DNA of 64,000 bases from Zoogloea oleivorans (GTDB lineage Bacteria > Pseudomonadota > Gammaproteobacteria > Burkholderiales > Rhodocyclaceae). The translations under genes were made by a program, and so were the position numbers. Each line of letters starts with the position of its first letter. Within the stretch, counting starts at the first letter, position 1. The notes under the pieces are model-generated. The model was given only the letters and a program-made list of their open reading frames with translations, ran no database searches and was not told where the DNA came from. Below are positions 54,126-61,057 of this stretch, piece after piece. The stretch spans positions 90,750 to 154,749 of the forward strand of contig NZ_SDKK01000003.1 of the NCBI RefSeq assembly GCF_008107625.1, given 5' to 3'.

Positions 54126-55145
54126 TCATGCAACTGTGGAGAAAGCTGTCGGTGGGGATATTTGCCTTGCTGGCTGGCGTTTCGTTTCCGACGCACGCAG
54201 CCTACGAAAACACTCCCGCGTGGTGGCAGCGTTATGGAGAAGAACGGGATGCAATCTACGCGCACATGAAGCGCTACGGCATTACTCGGGAGGGTGTGGC
54301 CGCGATGCGACGTTTGACGGAGACGGCGCCGTCATATTCCGATCCGCATGTGAGTCTTGCTTCGGAAAAGCTTCTGAACCCCGGTGAACATTACCGCATC
54401 GAGATGGATGAATTCATCCTGACCATGAAAGTGCCGGATGTGAAGGCCGTTCCCGGAAACTGGATCTGGCCCTACACCAACACCCGAACGCCGGACCCGG
54501 CGATGAAGAAGCTGCTCCAGCGAGAGAATGGGGCGGTGAGAGTGGCGAACCTTGGTTGGTATACCTGCCGAAGCATTTTTCCGCCGGGGCTTGTTGGGCG
54601 TTGCGAGACCATGGGGGTTAGCATGACGTATCGCATCCTCAAACCAGATGAGATGGCCGATTTTTCGACGCCGGAGAAACTACGGGAGCTTTCCAGGAAG
54701 ATCATAAGAAACATGATCATTCCGAAAGAACAAGTGGAGAAAGCGATTCGCGAAGGCAACATCCTCAACGGTGCAGACAATCGCATTCATCTTGATTCCG
54801 AGACGATCGTGATCAATGGGCGAGTGTGGGTGCGCGATGTCATGGATTCGAGCTATCGCCGGAGTTATGCGTATGCGACAGCACTTTCCCCTGACCGAAT
54901 GGTGGGATTCACCTTCGGCCTGCCCGAGTACGACTACAACGCCAATCCTGACCCGTCCAGCTACCCGGCGGCCATCAAACGAGCCTTTGTGTTGATGGAG
55001 GAGGTGGTCGCATCGTTGCGCATTGCCAGAGTCAACGACGACGGATCACCCGATCCGTTTGTGATCGAACGCGTGAAACCGGCACCGCTGCCGGTTCGGG
55101 AAAAGCTGCCCGCCGCCCAATGAGCGGAGTGCTTGACCAAGGCTG
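54083..55145 (+). repeat. 1063-bp duplicated module, copy 1 (toxin tail plus immunity gene)
   Basis: Starts at CTTGCCGTACAAATGG inside the last codons of the giant TpsA and ends at ACCAAGGCTG 22 bases after the immunity stop. It corresponds base for base, without net length change, to 56265-57327 (offset 2182). Confidence 0.95.
54128..55123 (+). CDS. Exported putative immunity protein 1
   Basis: A 331-residue protein I cannot place in a named family. It has a clear signal peptide (MQLWRKLSVGIFALLAGVSFPTHA), so it is periplasmic or surface-exposed. The mature part is soluble and rich in Trp, Tyr and Arg, with one Cys pair (WYTCRSIFPPGLVGRCE). AAGGAGGG lies 10 bases before the ATG, which is 2 bases after the toxin stop, the usual position of a cognate immunity gene. 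A near-identical copy lies at 56310. The immunity role is inferred from position, duplication and export. An accessory or toxin-maturation role is the alternative. Confidence 0.72.
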   Translation: MQLWRKLSVGIFALLAGVSFPTHAAYENTPAWWQRYGEERDAIYAHMKRYGITREGVAAMRRLTETAPSYSDPHVSLASEKLLNPGEHYRIEMDEFILTMKVPDVKAVPGNWIWPYTNTRTPDPAMKKLLQRENGAVRVANLGWYTCRSIFPPGLVGRCETMGVSMTYRILKPDEMADFSTPEKLRELSRKIIRNMIIPKEQVEKAIREGNILNGADNRIHLDSETIVINGRVWVRDVMDSSYRRSYAYATALSPDRMVGFTFGLPEYDYNANPDPSSYPAAIKRAFVLMEEVVASLRIARVNDDGSPDPFVIERVKPAPLPVREKLPAAQ

Positions 55146-55146
55146 A

Positions 55147-55290
55147 ACTTTGGCAATTCAAAGGTCAATTCGTGATGCGTTACATGGAGGTATGCAATAT
55201 GTATTCCTCGGCGCCGAACGCAACTTGCTAAAAAGCCACGGTTGGAACTTTGATGTTCAGACGAAATACTGGATGTCCCCAAAGCCATGA
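55147..55290 (+). pseudogene. Orphan toxin C-terminal tail (remnant)
   Basis: A 47-codon open stretch without its own start, beginning just after the duplicated module and a frame-closing TGA. It reads TLAIQRSIRDALHGG, then MQYVFLGAERNLLKSHGWNF and DVQTKYWMSPKP, and ends in a TGA that overlaps the ATG of the next gene (ATGA). Position and coupling look like the last residues of a displaced CdiA-type toxin followed by its immunity gene. No family recognised; an internal ATG at 55192 could alternatively make a 32-residue peptide. Confidence 0.5.
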
Positions 55291-55746
55291 AAGAGCACAT
55301 AAACAAACTAAACTTGACTGACCGTTCGCAATTTCACTTCACACCGAACGTCCGTGAAGCCTTCTCTTTTCTCGTGGATGCGGGCTTTGTTGAGGCCGAG
55401 GCATTGCCGACGCTCGTGCGATACCGGAAAGATGATGTCGAGATCGATGTCTATCACGGACGGCAGTCCTATGAAATTGGATGTGGATTCACCGTCGCCG
55501 GCGTCCGCTATTCACTCTCAGATTTCATGCGCGTCACTGATCCTGATTTGGCAAAGACCTACCGTCTTCGAGCAGCCACATCCTCGGAGAGTGTTGCAAC
55601 TGGCCTGGAAGATTTGAGCGTGATGATGCAGCGCTACGGAGCGGCGGTACTGAGTGGATATCCGCAGTTCCTCGCGATTGCGGGAACGTCTCAGCCCTGC
55701 GGAGGCCAAGAAGCAGGCTTTCGCGGAGGCACGCTGTGCGGGTTGA
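55287..55746 (+). pseudogene. Orphan immunity-like gene with +1 frameshift
   Basis: A small cytosolic protein without signal peptide (MKEHINKLNLTDRSQFHF, then TPNVREAFSFLVDAGFVEAE and RYRKDDVEIDVYHGRQSYEI). After 130 codons the frame becomes implausible, but skipping one base (A at 55677) restores a natural helical C-terminus, LRERLSPAEAKKQAFAEARC, and a stop at 55744-55746. The gene is thus probably a 152-residue protein disrupted by a single-base insertion. The ATG overlaps the stop of the upstream toxin-tail remnant. No family recognised; size, coupling and context suggest a displaced immunity gene. Confidence 0.55.
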
Positions 55747-55756
55747 TGTTTTGGGC

Positions 55757-55885
55757 ATCCCCTTACACACAACTCCCCACCCTGCATGCTGGATCACTGA
55801 CGAGGCAGGCGGATGAGCTGGGCGAGGGACGAGTTCGGGACGATAGCGCTGGGTGATCGGCGGTTGAACAAGCGGGCGGTGCCGA
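55757..55885 (+). mobile_element. IS4-family (IS50-like) remnant, left end
   Basis: CTTACACACAACT (55762-55774) matches 11 of 13 bases of the IS50 end core CTTATACACAAGT. About 40 bases inside, an ATG at 55813 opens a frame reading SWARDEFGTIALGDRRLNKR, the N-terminal signature of IS4/Tn5-type transposases. Homology stops after about 28 residues, where it joins IS66-like sequence of opposite orientation. Only the end of the element survives. Confidence 0.55.
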
Positions 55886-56208
55886 TGGCCCAGCGCGCCA
55901 GGGTTTGGCGCGGCACGCGTACGCCGGCGCTGGCCACGCCGGGCTCGGCAGAGCCGAGAACCCAGGCGCACCTGAGTGCCGATCACGACACTGCAGCGCT
56001 GCGCTTCCCGGGCCGCCATCTGCAAGGGGACAAAGCGACCGGCCGGCTCGCCCCGTTTAAGGCGCTTGCGCCACCCATACCGCGAAGCCACCGAAAGATC
56101 CTCGCGCTCGGCATAGGCCCGGGTGGTGATTCCTTCCGCTTCGCTCGCCGCCAGATAACGCGACCACGTTTCTGTTGCAGATACGATCTTCGCCAACTCC
56201 GTTACTCG
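55880..56208 (-). mobile_element. IS66-family remnant (tnpA fragment and a piece of tnpC)
   Basis: On the minus strand, 56205 to about 55980 encodes an IS66 accessory TnpA-like helix-turn-helix protein: VTELAKIVSATETWSRYLAA, then TTRAYAEREDLSVASRYGWRKRL and RFVPLQMA. Further on, about 55925-55880, the frame GVRVPRQTLARWAIG resembles the IS66 TnpC transposase. tnpB and most of tnpC are missing, so an internal deletion has occurred. The remnant separates the orphan immunity gene from the second copy of the exported immunity module. Confidence 0.55.
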
Positions 56209-56264
56209 ATGGCCTGAGCGTCCGGGAATCAGCGAAATGCCGCAAGAATGAGGTTTATGGAGCG

Positions 56265-57327
56265 CTTGCCGTACAAATGGAATGGCCTGCAAAAGGAGGG
56301 AAAGTGGTCATGCAACTGTGGAGAAAGCTGTCGGTGGGGATATTTGCCTTGCTGGCTGGCGTTTCGTTTCCGACGCACGCAGCCTACGAAAACACTCCCG
56401 CGTGGTGGCAGCGTTATGGAGAAGAACGGGATGCAATCTACGCGCACATGAAGCGCTACGGCATCACTCGGGAGGGTGTGGCCGCGATGCGACGTTTGAC
56501 GGAGACGGCGCCGTCATATTCCGATCCGCATGTGAGTCTTGCTTCGGAAAAGCTTCTGAACCCCGGCGAGCATTACCGCATCGAGATGGATGAATTCATC
56601 CTGACCATGAAAGTGCCGGATGTGAAGGCCGTTCCCGGAAACTGGATCTGGCCCTACACCAACACCCGAACGCCGGACCCGGCGATGGAGAAGCTGCTCC
56701 AGCGAGAGAACGGTATGGTGCAAGTGGCGAACCTTGGTTGGTATACCTGCCGAAGCATTTTTCCGCCGGGGCTTTTTGGGCGTTGCGAGACCGCGGGGGT
56801 TGGCATGCTCTATCGCGTCCTGAAGCCGGAAGAAAGAGACGACTTTTCGACGCCGGAGAAATTGCGGGAGCTCTCGAGGGTGATCATGAGAAATGCGATC
56901 CGCCCTAGGGAGGAGATAGAGAAAGCAATTCTTGCTGGAAATATCCTCAGCGGTGCAGACAATCGCATTCATCTTGATTCCGAGACCGTCGTGATCAATG
57001 GTCGAGTGTGGGTGCGCGATGCCATGGATTCGAGCTATAGCCGGCGTTACGCGTACAAGACAGCACTTTCCCCTGACCGAATGGTGGGATTCACCTTCGG
57101 CCTGCCCGAGTATGACTACAACGCCAATCCTGACCCGTCCAGCTACCCGGCGGCCATCAAACGAGCCTTTGTGCTGATGGAGGAGGTGGTCGCATCGGTG
57201 CGCATTGCCAGAGTCAACGACGACGGATCACCCGATCCGTTTGTGATCGAACGCGTGAAACCGGCACCGCTGCCGGTTCGGGAAAAGCGGCCCACCGCCC
57301 AATGAGCTGAGTGCTTTACCAAGGCTG
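56265..57327 (+). repeat. 1063-bp duplicated module, copy 2
   Basis: Collinear with 54083-55145. It begins with the codons for the toxin's last 13 residues (LPYKWNGLQKEGK), but the toxin stop TGA has become TGG. It then carries a complete copy of the exported immunity gene. Differences cluster in the middle third of the gene. Confidence 0.95.
56310..57305 (+). CDS. Exported putative immunity protein 2 (paralogue)
   Basis: A 331-residue near-copy of the protein at 54128. The first ~125 residues and the last ~80 are almost identical, including the signal peptide and the WYTCRSIFPPGL Cys region. About residues 130-220 differ at many positions (for example MLYRVLKPEERDD against MTYRILKPDEMAD, and IRPREEIEKAILAGN against IIPKEQVEKAIREGN). 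Same ribosome site (AAGGAGGG). It is intact, which suggests it is maintained by selection, perhaps against a toxin variant carried by neighbours or a former C-terminal module of the giant TpsA. Family unknown. Confidence 0.72.
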   Translation: MQLWRKLSVGIFALLAGVSFPTHAAYENTPAWWQRYGEERDAIYAHMKRYGITREGVAAMRRLTETAPSYSDPHVSLASEKLLNPGEHYRIEMDEFILTMKVPDVKAVPGNWIWPYTNTRTPDPAMEKLLQRENGMVQVANLGWYTCRSIFPPGLFGRCETAGVGMLYRVLKPEERDDFSTPEKLRELSRVIMRNAIRPREEIEKAILAGNILSGADNRIHLDSETVVINGRVWVRDAMDSSYSRRYAYKTALSPDRMVGFTFGLPEYDYNANPDPSSYPAAIKRAFVLMEEVVASVRIARVNDDGSPDPFVIERVKPAPLPVREKRPTAQ

Positions 57328-57336
57328 CAATGGGAG

Positions 57337-57368
57337 AAGGTATTGAGCCCTTTTGCTGATACCTTTTT
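57337..57368 (+). terminator. Rho-independent terminator after second immunity gene
   Basis: AAGGTAT (57337-57343) pairs with ATACCTT (57359-57365), with an inner AGC/GCT pairing, and is followed by TTT. It marks the end of the TPS/immunity island. The remaining bases to 57583 are AT-richer and contain no gene I can support. Confidence 0.7.
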
Positions 57369-57583
57369 ATCATTTTTAATCTTCCTCGTGCCCTCGGAAT
57401 TTCGGCAACTTCGCCCTGACATTGGAGGTGTCTGCTTGCCGCTGGTTAGCGACCTGCCGTAGTCGCCTGCCGGGAAGGATGAGATGTTGATGATCTCTTT
57501 GGCATATACTCGTTCGGTATGTGATCGGTCGTGCCTGGGCTTGGTGTAACGCTCACTCCTTCTTCTTTCTGGTAATAAAAATC

Positions 57584-58729
57584 ATGAAAAACACTTTCCG
57601 GCTTGCTGTGACGTGTGTCAGCGCCTTGCTACTGATGTCGGCCTGCGGCGGAGGTGGGACGGCCGAGGGTCAGGCTTCGGTGCAGGGGGGCGAGGGCTCT
57701 GTTTCTCCGGCAAGCATGAAAGCAGCATCTATTGCCGCAACGGCAACTTCTGCTTCCTTCGATGACGAGTTGCTGTCTGCCGACACCGCCCGGTGGTACG
57801 CCGCGAACTGGAGTAACGGCGATCCCTTCGTCAATGCCTGGCACCCCAATCAACTGTCTTTCCAGGACGGGCGCATGAATATCCGGCTCGAAGCGGATGT
57901 CGCCAGGCTGACTGCCAAGCCCGCCATTTCGGGGGAGTACCGAACGATTGGCACTTATCAGTACGGCCTCTACAAGGCTCGCCTGATCGCCTCCCGCACA
58001 CCGGGCACCATCAGCGCTTTCTTTACCTACACGGGGCCGGCCAGCGGTACCCAGCACGATGAGATCGACGTTGAACTGAAGGGCGACGATCCGACCCGGG
58101 TGCAGGTCAACTACTGGACCAACGGCGTCGAACACCCGACGCTCCTTGATCTCGGGTTCGATGCTTCTGCCGCCTATCATGACTATGCGTTCCGGTGGAC
58201 CTCGACCGGAATCCAGTGGTTCGTCGACGACAAGCTGGTTCATCAGGAAAATGGCAGCCGTGGTCCCCTTCCGGTGACGGCCGGGCTGATCATGCTGAAT
58301 CACTGGGGCACGGTTGGTGCGTCCCCGTGGAGCAGCGACTACATCATTTCCAGTACGCCTTCGGTGATGGGCGTGGAGCGGGTCAGCTTTACGTCGGAGC
58401 TCGCCGCCAGCAATGCGGTGGTGTCGGTCGGCGCGCTGGCCGGAAGCGCTTACCCGGACGCCAAGGGCTGGCGTGCATCGATCTCTGTTGCCGTGCGCAA
58501 TGCGAGCGGCGTTGCGGTGCCAGGCGCAGTGGTCAAGGGGGGCTTCACCGTGGGCGGTGCGCCCCTGTCGTGCACGAGTGGCAGCAACGGCATGTGCAGC
58601 ATCACCAGCGCGAAAATCTCGGCAGCGGCAAAGAGCACGACTTTTCTTGTGCGCAACATTACCGGAACGGCGATGACCTATGATGCGACGAAAAACGCTG
58701 TTGCATCGGTCGTCGTTGTGAAGCCCTGA
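57584..58729 (+). CDS. Exported glycoside hydrolase family 16 lipoprotein
   Basis: A 381-residue protein. The lipobox LLLMSACGG marks a lipoprotein (Cys near 22), and a Gly/Ser/Ala linker follows. The GH16 jelly-roll (about 60-280) has the catalytic EIDVE in HDEIDVELKGDD, where the two Glu act as nucleophile and acid/base. Other landmarks are YQYGLYKARLIASRTPGTISAFFTYTG and VMLNHWGT-like LIMLNHWGTVG. The C-terminal ~95 residues look like an Ig-like/bacterial beta-sandwich with one Cys pair. It probably cleaves beta-1,3/1,4-glucans or a matrix polysaccharide; the linkage is not determinable here. Monocistronic, right after the toxin island. Confidence 0.87.
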   Translation: MKNTFRLAVTCVSALLLMSACGGGGTAEGQASVQGGEGSVSPASMKAASIAATATSASFDDELLSADTARWYAANWSNGDPFVNAWHPNQLSFQDGRMNIRLEADVARLTAKPAISGEYRTIGTYQYGLYKARLIASRTPGTISAFFTYTGPASGTQHDEIDVELKGDDPTRVQVNYWTNGVEHPTLLDLGFDASAAYHDYAFRWTSTGIQWFVDDKLVHQENGSRGPLPVTAGLIMLNHWGTVGASPWSSDYIISSTPSVMGVERVSFTSELAASNAVVSVGALAGSAYPDAKGWRASISVAVRNASGVAVPGAVVKGGFTVGGAPLSCTSGSNGMCSITSAKISAAAKSTTFLVRNITGTAMTYDATKNAVASVVVVKP

Positions 58730-58892
58730 TGCAGCGGATTGCAGTCCAGCCTGTTTTTTCAGGAGTGATCGATGGCACTTGAGGCCACGGCATGGAGAAC
58801 CGGGAGTGATAGGGCGCAAGAGGCGCTGGTGGCAGCTTTGACAAGCCGTGCCGGCAGTGCGCTCATCGGCGCTCGGGAGGGGGCCTGAGCCC

Positions 58893-59258
58893 GTGCGCCG
58901 CTCGCTGTTTCCTTCCGATGACGCGCTGCCGACCTGGCTGCATTCGCTGCTGCTCATCCTCATCGTGTCGCCGTTTGGCGTGCCCCTGTTGTGGTGGGGC
59001 CTGCAGGCGATGGCCACGGCGCATCTCGCACCGTTGAGCGGGCCGGATTTCGGACAGTTCTTCTTTGGCGCGGTGACGCTGAATGGCAAGCCGGCAAAGG
59101 TGGCGGGGCTCTCGCTGGTCGTGCTGGGCTGTGCTTATTTCGCGCTTGCTGCCCAATTCTCGCGGCTGGCGTGCACGACGCTGTTGCTGCGCGCGCTGCC
59201 GTGGGTGCTGCTCGCCATCTCCACCTTGCTGTCGTTGTGGGTCAAGGCGCACCGGTAA
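58893..59258 (+). CDS. Small membrane protein of unknown function
   Basis: A 121-residue protein with three predicted membrane helices (about 16-38, 66-84 and 97-116), a short polar N-terminus and a basic end (VKAHR). The GTG at 58893 is chosen because GGGAGGGGG lies about 10 bases upstream; a GTG at 58848 is possible. No family motif recognised. It stands alone between the GH16 gene and the 21-bp tandem array. Confidence 0.6.
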   Translation: MRRSLFPSDDALPTWLHSLLLILIVSPFGVPLLWWGLQAMATAHLAPLSGPDFGQFFFGAVTLNGKPAKVAGLSLVVLGCAYFALAAQFSRLACTTLLLRALPWVLLAISTLLSLWVKAHR

Positions 59259-59317
59259 GGTGTTTGGGGGCTCCGGCACAGGATTTTTGGCAGTCTCTGG
59301 AGCGGTTTTATCCACCT

Positions 59318-59527
59318 CTGGACGTCAATCACCAAAGCCTGAGTCCCTGTTGCCCAGCGCTTGGCAAAAATCATTCACTTCTGCATCTTCTGCTTCAAAC
59401 CCTGAATGCCAATCATCAAGGCTTGCATGATCAACACCCAGGTCTTGATGAAAATCATGTAGCGCTGGGTGATTGTCATTCAATGCCGAGTGGCAATCAC
59501 CAGCACCCTCATGGTTGGCGGCAGAGG
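59318..59527 (+). repeat. Ten-unit 21-bp degenerate tandem array (42-bp higher-order period)
   Basis: AATCAC/AATCAT recurs exactly every 42 bases, at 59327, 59369, 59411, 59453 and 59495, with weaker half-period units between. In the + frame each 21-mer encodes a heptad starting with Leu: LDVNHQS, LSPCCPA, LGKNHSL, LHLLLQT, LNANHQG, LHDQHPG, LDENHVA and LGDCHSM, then PSGNHQH. Differences at conserved positions are synonymous (CTG/CTT/TTG; CAC/CAT), which suggests a present or former coding sequence. A TTG at 59264 could start it, but no stop follows before the antisense PEP-CTERM gene. This accounts for most of the 314-base gap 59259-59572. Confidence 0.8.
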
Positions 59528-59557
59528 CTTGTGCCGGCGGGTGTGAGCCGGCACAAG
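59528..59557. terminator. Hairpin downstream of PEP-CTERM gene
   Basis: CTTGTGCCGGC (59528-59538) and GCCGGCACAAG (59547-59557) pair perfectly over 11 bp with an 8-base loop, 15 bases beyond the PEP-CTERM gene stop. No T tract on either strand. It directly abuts the last 21-bp repeat unit. Confidence 0.6.
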
Positions 59558-59572
59558 AAAGACCGCCGGGAC

Positions 59573-60988
59573 TCAGTTGCGCTTGCGGCGCAGCATGAAT
59601 CCACTCAGCCCCAGTGCCGCCAGCGCCAGCGTCGCCGGTTCGGGAATGCGCTGGGCGTCGTAGGCGGGGATCAGGTCGCTGCTTACGCCGAAGACGAGGA
59701 ACTGGTTCGGGTTGGCGGTGGGGGCGCCCTGCACCGTGGTGGTGTCCAGGAAGTCGTTGTCGTTCACCACGATCAGGGTGTGCTGCAGCACGCCGTCCAC
59801 CAGCACGTCGGGGCCGAAGGCGAGGCCTTCGATCTTGGCGGGGATGGTCCGGTCGGTGTAGCCGTTGGCCTTGAGCAGGGCGACCAGATCGACGAAGAGG
59901 ATCTTGGCGACGGCCTTCGGGGCCAGGGCGCTTTCGCCGGTCAGGCTGCCCACGTCCTGGGCGCCGGCCAGGTCGATCTTGTAGATGCGCTTGACGACGG
60001 CCTTGGAGTCGTCGCCGAGGCCCTTGCCGTCGCGTTCGTCGATGAGGAATTCGTGGTCGTTGATGGCGACGATTTCGCTGATGCTCGGGTACTTGGGCTT
60101 GGCGGCGGTGCCGATGTTGTCGAGCTGGTAGGCGTATTCGTGGGTGACCTGGCCGGTGGCGAGGTCGACGGTGACGATGCGCACGGTGCTGCTGCTGGTG
60201 CCGCCGTCCTGGGCGAGGGGGCTTTGCATGATGCCGACGAGGGTCTTGCCGTCGGGGGTGATGGCGAGGCCTTCCATGCCCTTGTTGGCGACGCGGCCGA
60301 CGCTGTTGCCGCTGATCTCGGTGTCGCCGAGGGCCGACAGGTTGGGGGCGGCAAACTTTTCGGGCAGGGTGATCACGCCGGTGCGCTCGCCGGTGGCGCG
60401 GTCGAAGCGGTAGATGTAGGGGCCGTACTCGTCGGTGATGTAGACGCTCTTGCCGTCGGCGGTGACACGGATGCCTTCCGGGTCGAAGCGGGCGTTGCTG
60501 CTGTTGGTGGACAGGCCGGCGTCGAAGGCGTCGGAGCGGCCGGTAAAGTAGTTCTGGCCGCTGGTGCCGGTGAGCACCGGGGCGCTGCCGTAGTTGAGGA
60601 CGCTGGCGCTGGAGAGCAGGGTGGTGGCGCTGAGGGTGGGGGTCAGGGTGGCGATGCTGCCGGTGCTGAAGGTGGCGCCGCCGAGGCCCAGGTCGATGGT
60701 CTGGTAGCGCGGAATCCAGCTGGTGGTGTTGTCCACGGCGGCATTCCAGGTGCTGGCGTTGGGGCCGCGGTCGGGGGTCAGCAGGAAGGTGCTGCCGCCG
60801 GCCCAGGCGATGGCGGAGCCCATGCCGCCGAGGATGTTGGCGGCGGCGCCATCTTCGAGGGTGTTGGTGAGGCCCGAGAGGTCGGTGCCGGACAGGGTGC
60901 CCTTGCCGATGAGGGCGATGCCGGCGTGGGCGGCGGTGCTGGCGAGGATTGCCGGCACGAGGACGGCGAGCAGACGTTTGGCGAACAT
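59573..60988 (-). CDS. PEP-CTERM protein with phytase/esterase-like beta-propeller domain
   Basis: A 471-residue exported protein. It has a signal peptide (MFAKRLLAVLVPAILASTAAHA) and a large domain resembling the 'esterase-like activity of phytase' family (GMEGLAITPDGKTLVGIMQSPL, RFDPEGIRVTADGKSVYITDEYGPYIYRFD and KIEGLAFGPD, in sections). It ends in a typical sorting tail: PEP (RIPEPATLALAA), a hydrophobic helix and basic RRKRN. It should be processed by an exosortase, which is not in the window. AAGGAAA lies before the ATG at 60988. It is last in a leftward cluster behind the pentapeptide/TIR-like gene (69-base gap). Confidence 0.87.
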   Translation of the reverse strand: MFAKRLLAVLVPAILASTAAHAGIALIGKGTLSGTDLSGLTNTLEDGAAANILGGMGSAIAWAGGSTFLLTPDRGPNASTWNAAVDNTTSWIPRYQTIDLGLGGATFSTGSIATLTPTLSATTLLSSASVLNYGSAPVLTGTSGQNYFTGRSDAFDAGLSTNSSNARFDPEGIRVTADGKSVYITDEYGPYIYRFDRATGERTGVITLPEKFAAPNLSALGDTEISGNSVGRVANKGMEGLAITPDGKTLVGIMQSPLAQDGGTSSSTVRIVTVDLATGQVTHEYAYQLDNIGTAAKPKYPSISEIVAINDHEFLIDERDGKGLGDDSKAVVKRIYKIDLAGAQDVGSLTGESALAPKAVAKILFVDLVALLKANGYTDRTIPAKIEGLAFGPDVLVDGVLQHTLIVVNDNDFLDTTTVQGAPTANPNQFLVFGVSSDLIPAYDAQRIPEPATLALAALGLSGFMLRRKRN

Positions 60989-61057
60989 GAGCGGATTTCC
61001 TTGGCGGATGGGATTAACCGCCAAACCCTACGCACAAACTGTTACGGAGCAGTGAAA

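Noticed and set aside
55534..56292. Single 252-residue minus-strand protein
   Set aside because: Only its first ~100 residues resemble IS66 TnpA; the remainder is antisense to the IS4 remnant and orphan immunity gene.
55147..57327. Intact IS element carrying the immunity copy
   Set aside because: No complete transposase and no matching terminal inverted repeats enclose 56265-57327; only IS fragments lie on its left side.
59318..59527. CRISPR array
   Set aside because: Regular 42-base spacing tempted this call, but units are contiguous degenerate 21-mers without identical repeats or unique spacers, and there are no cas genes.
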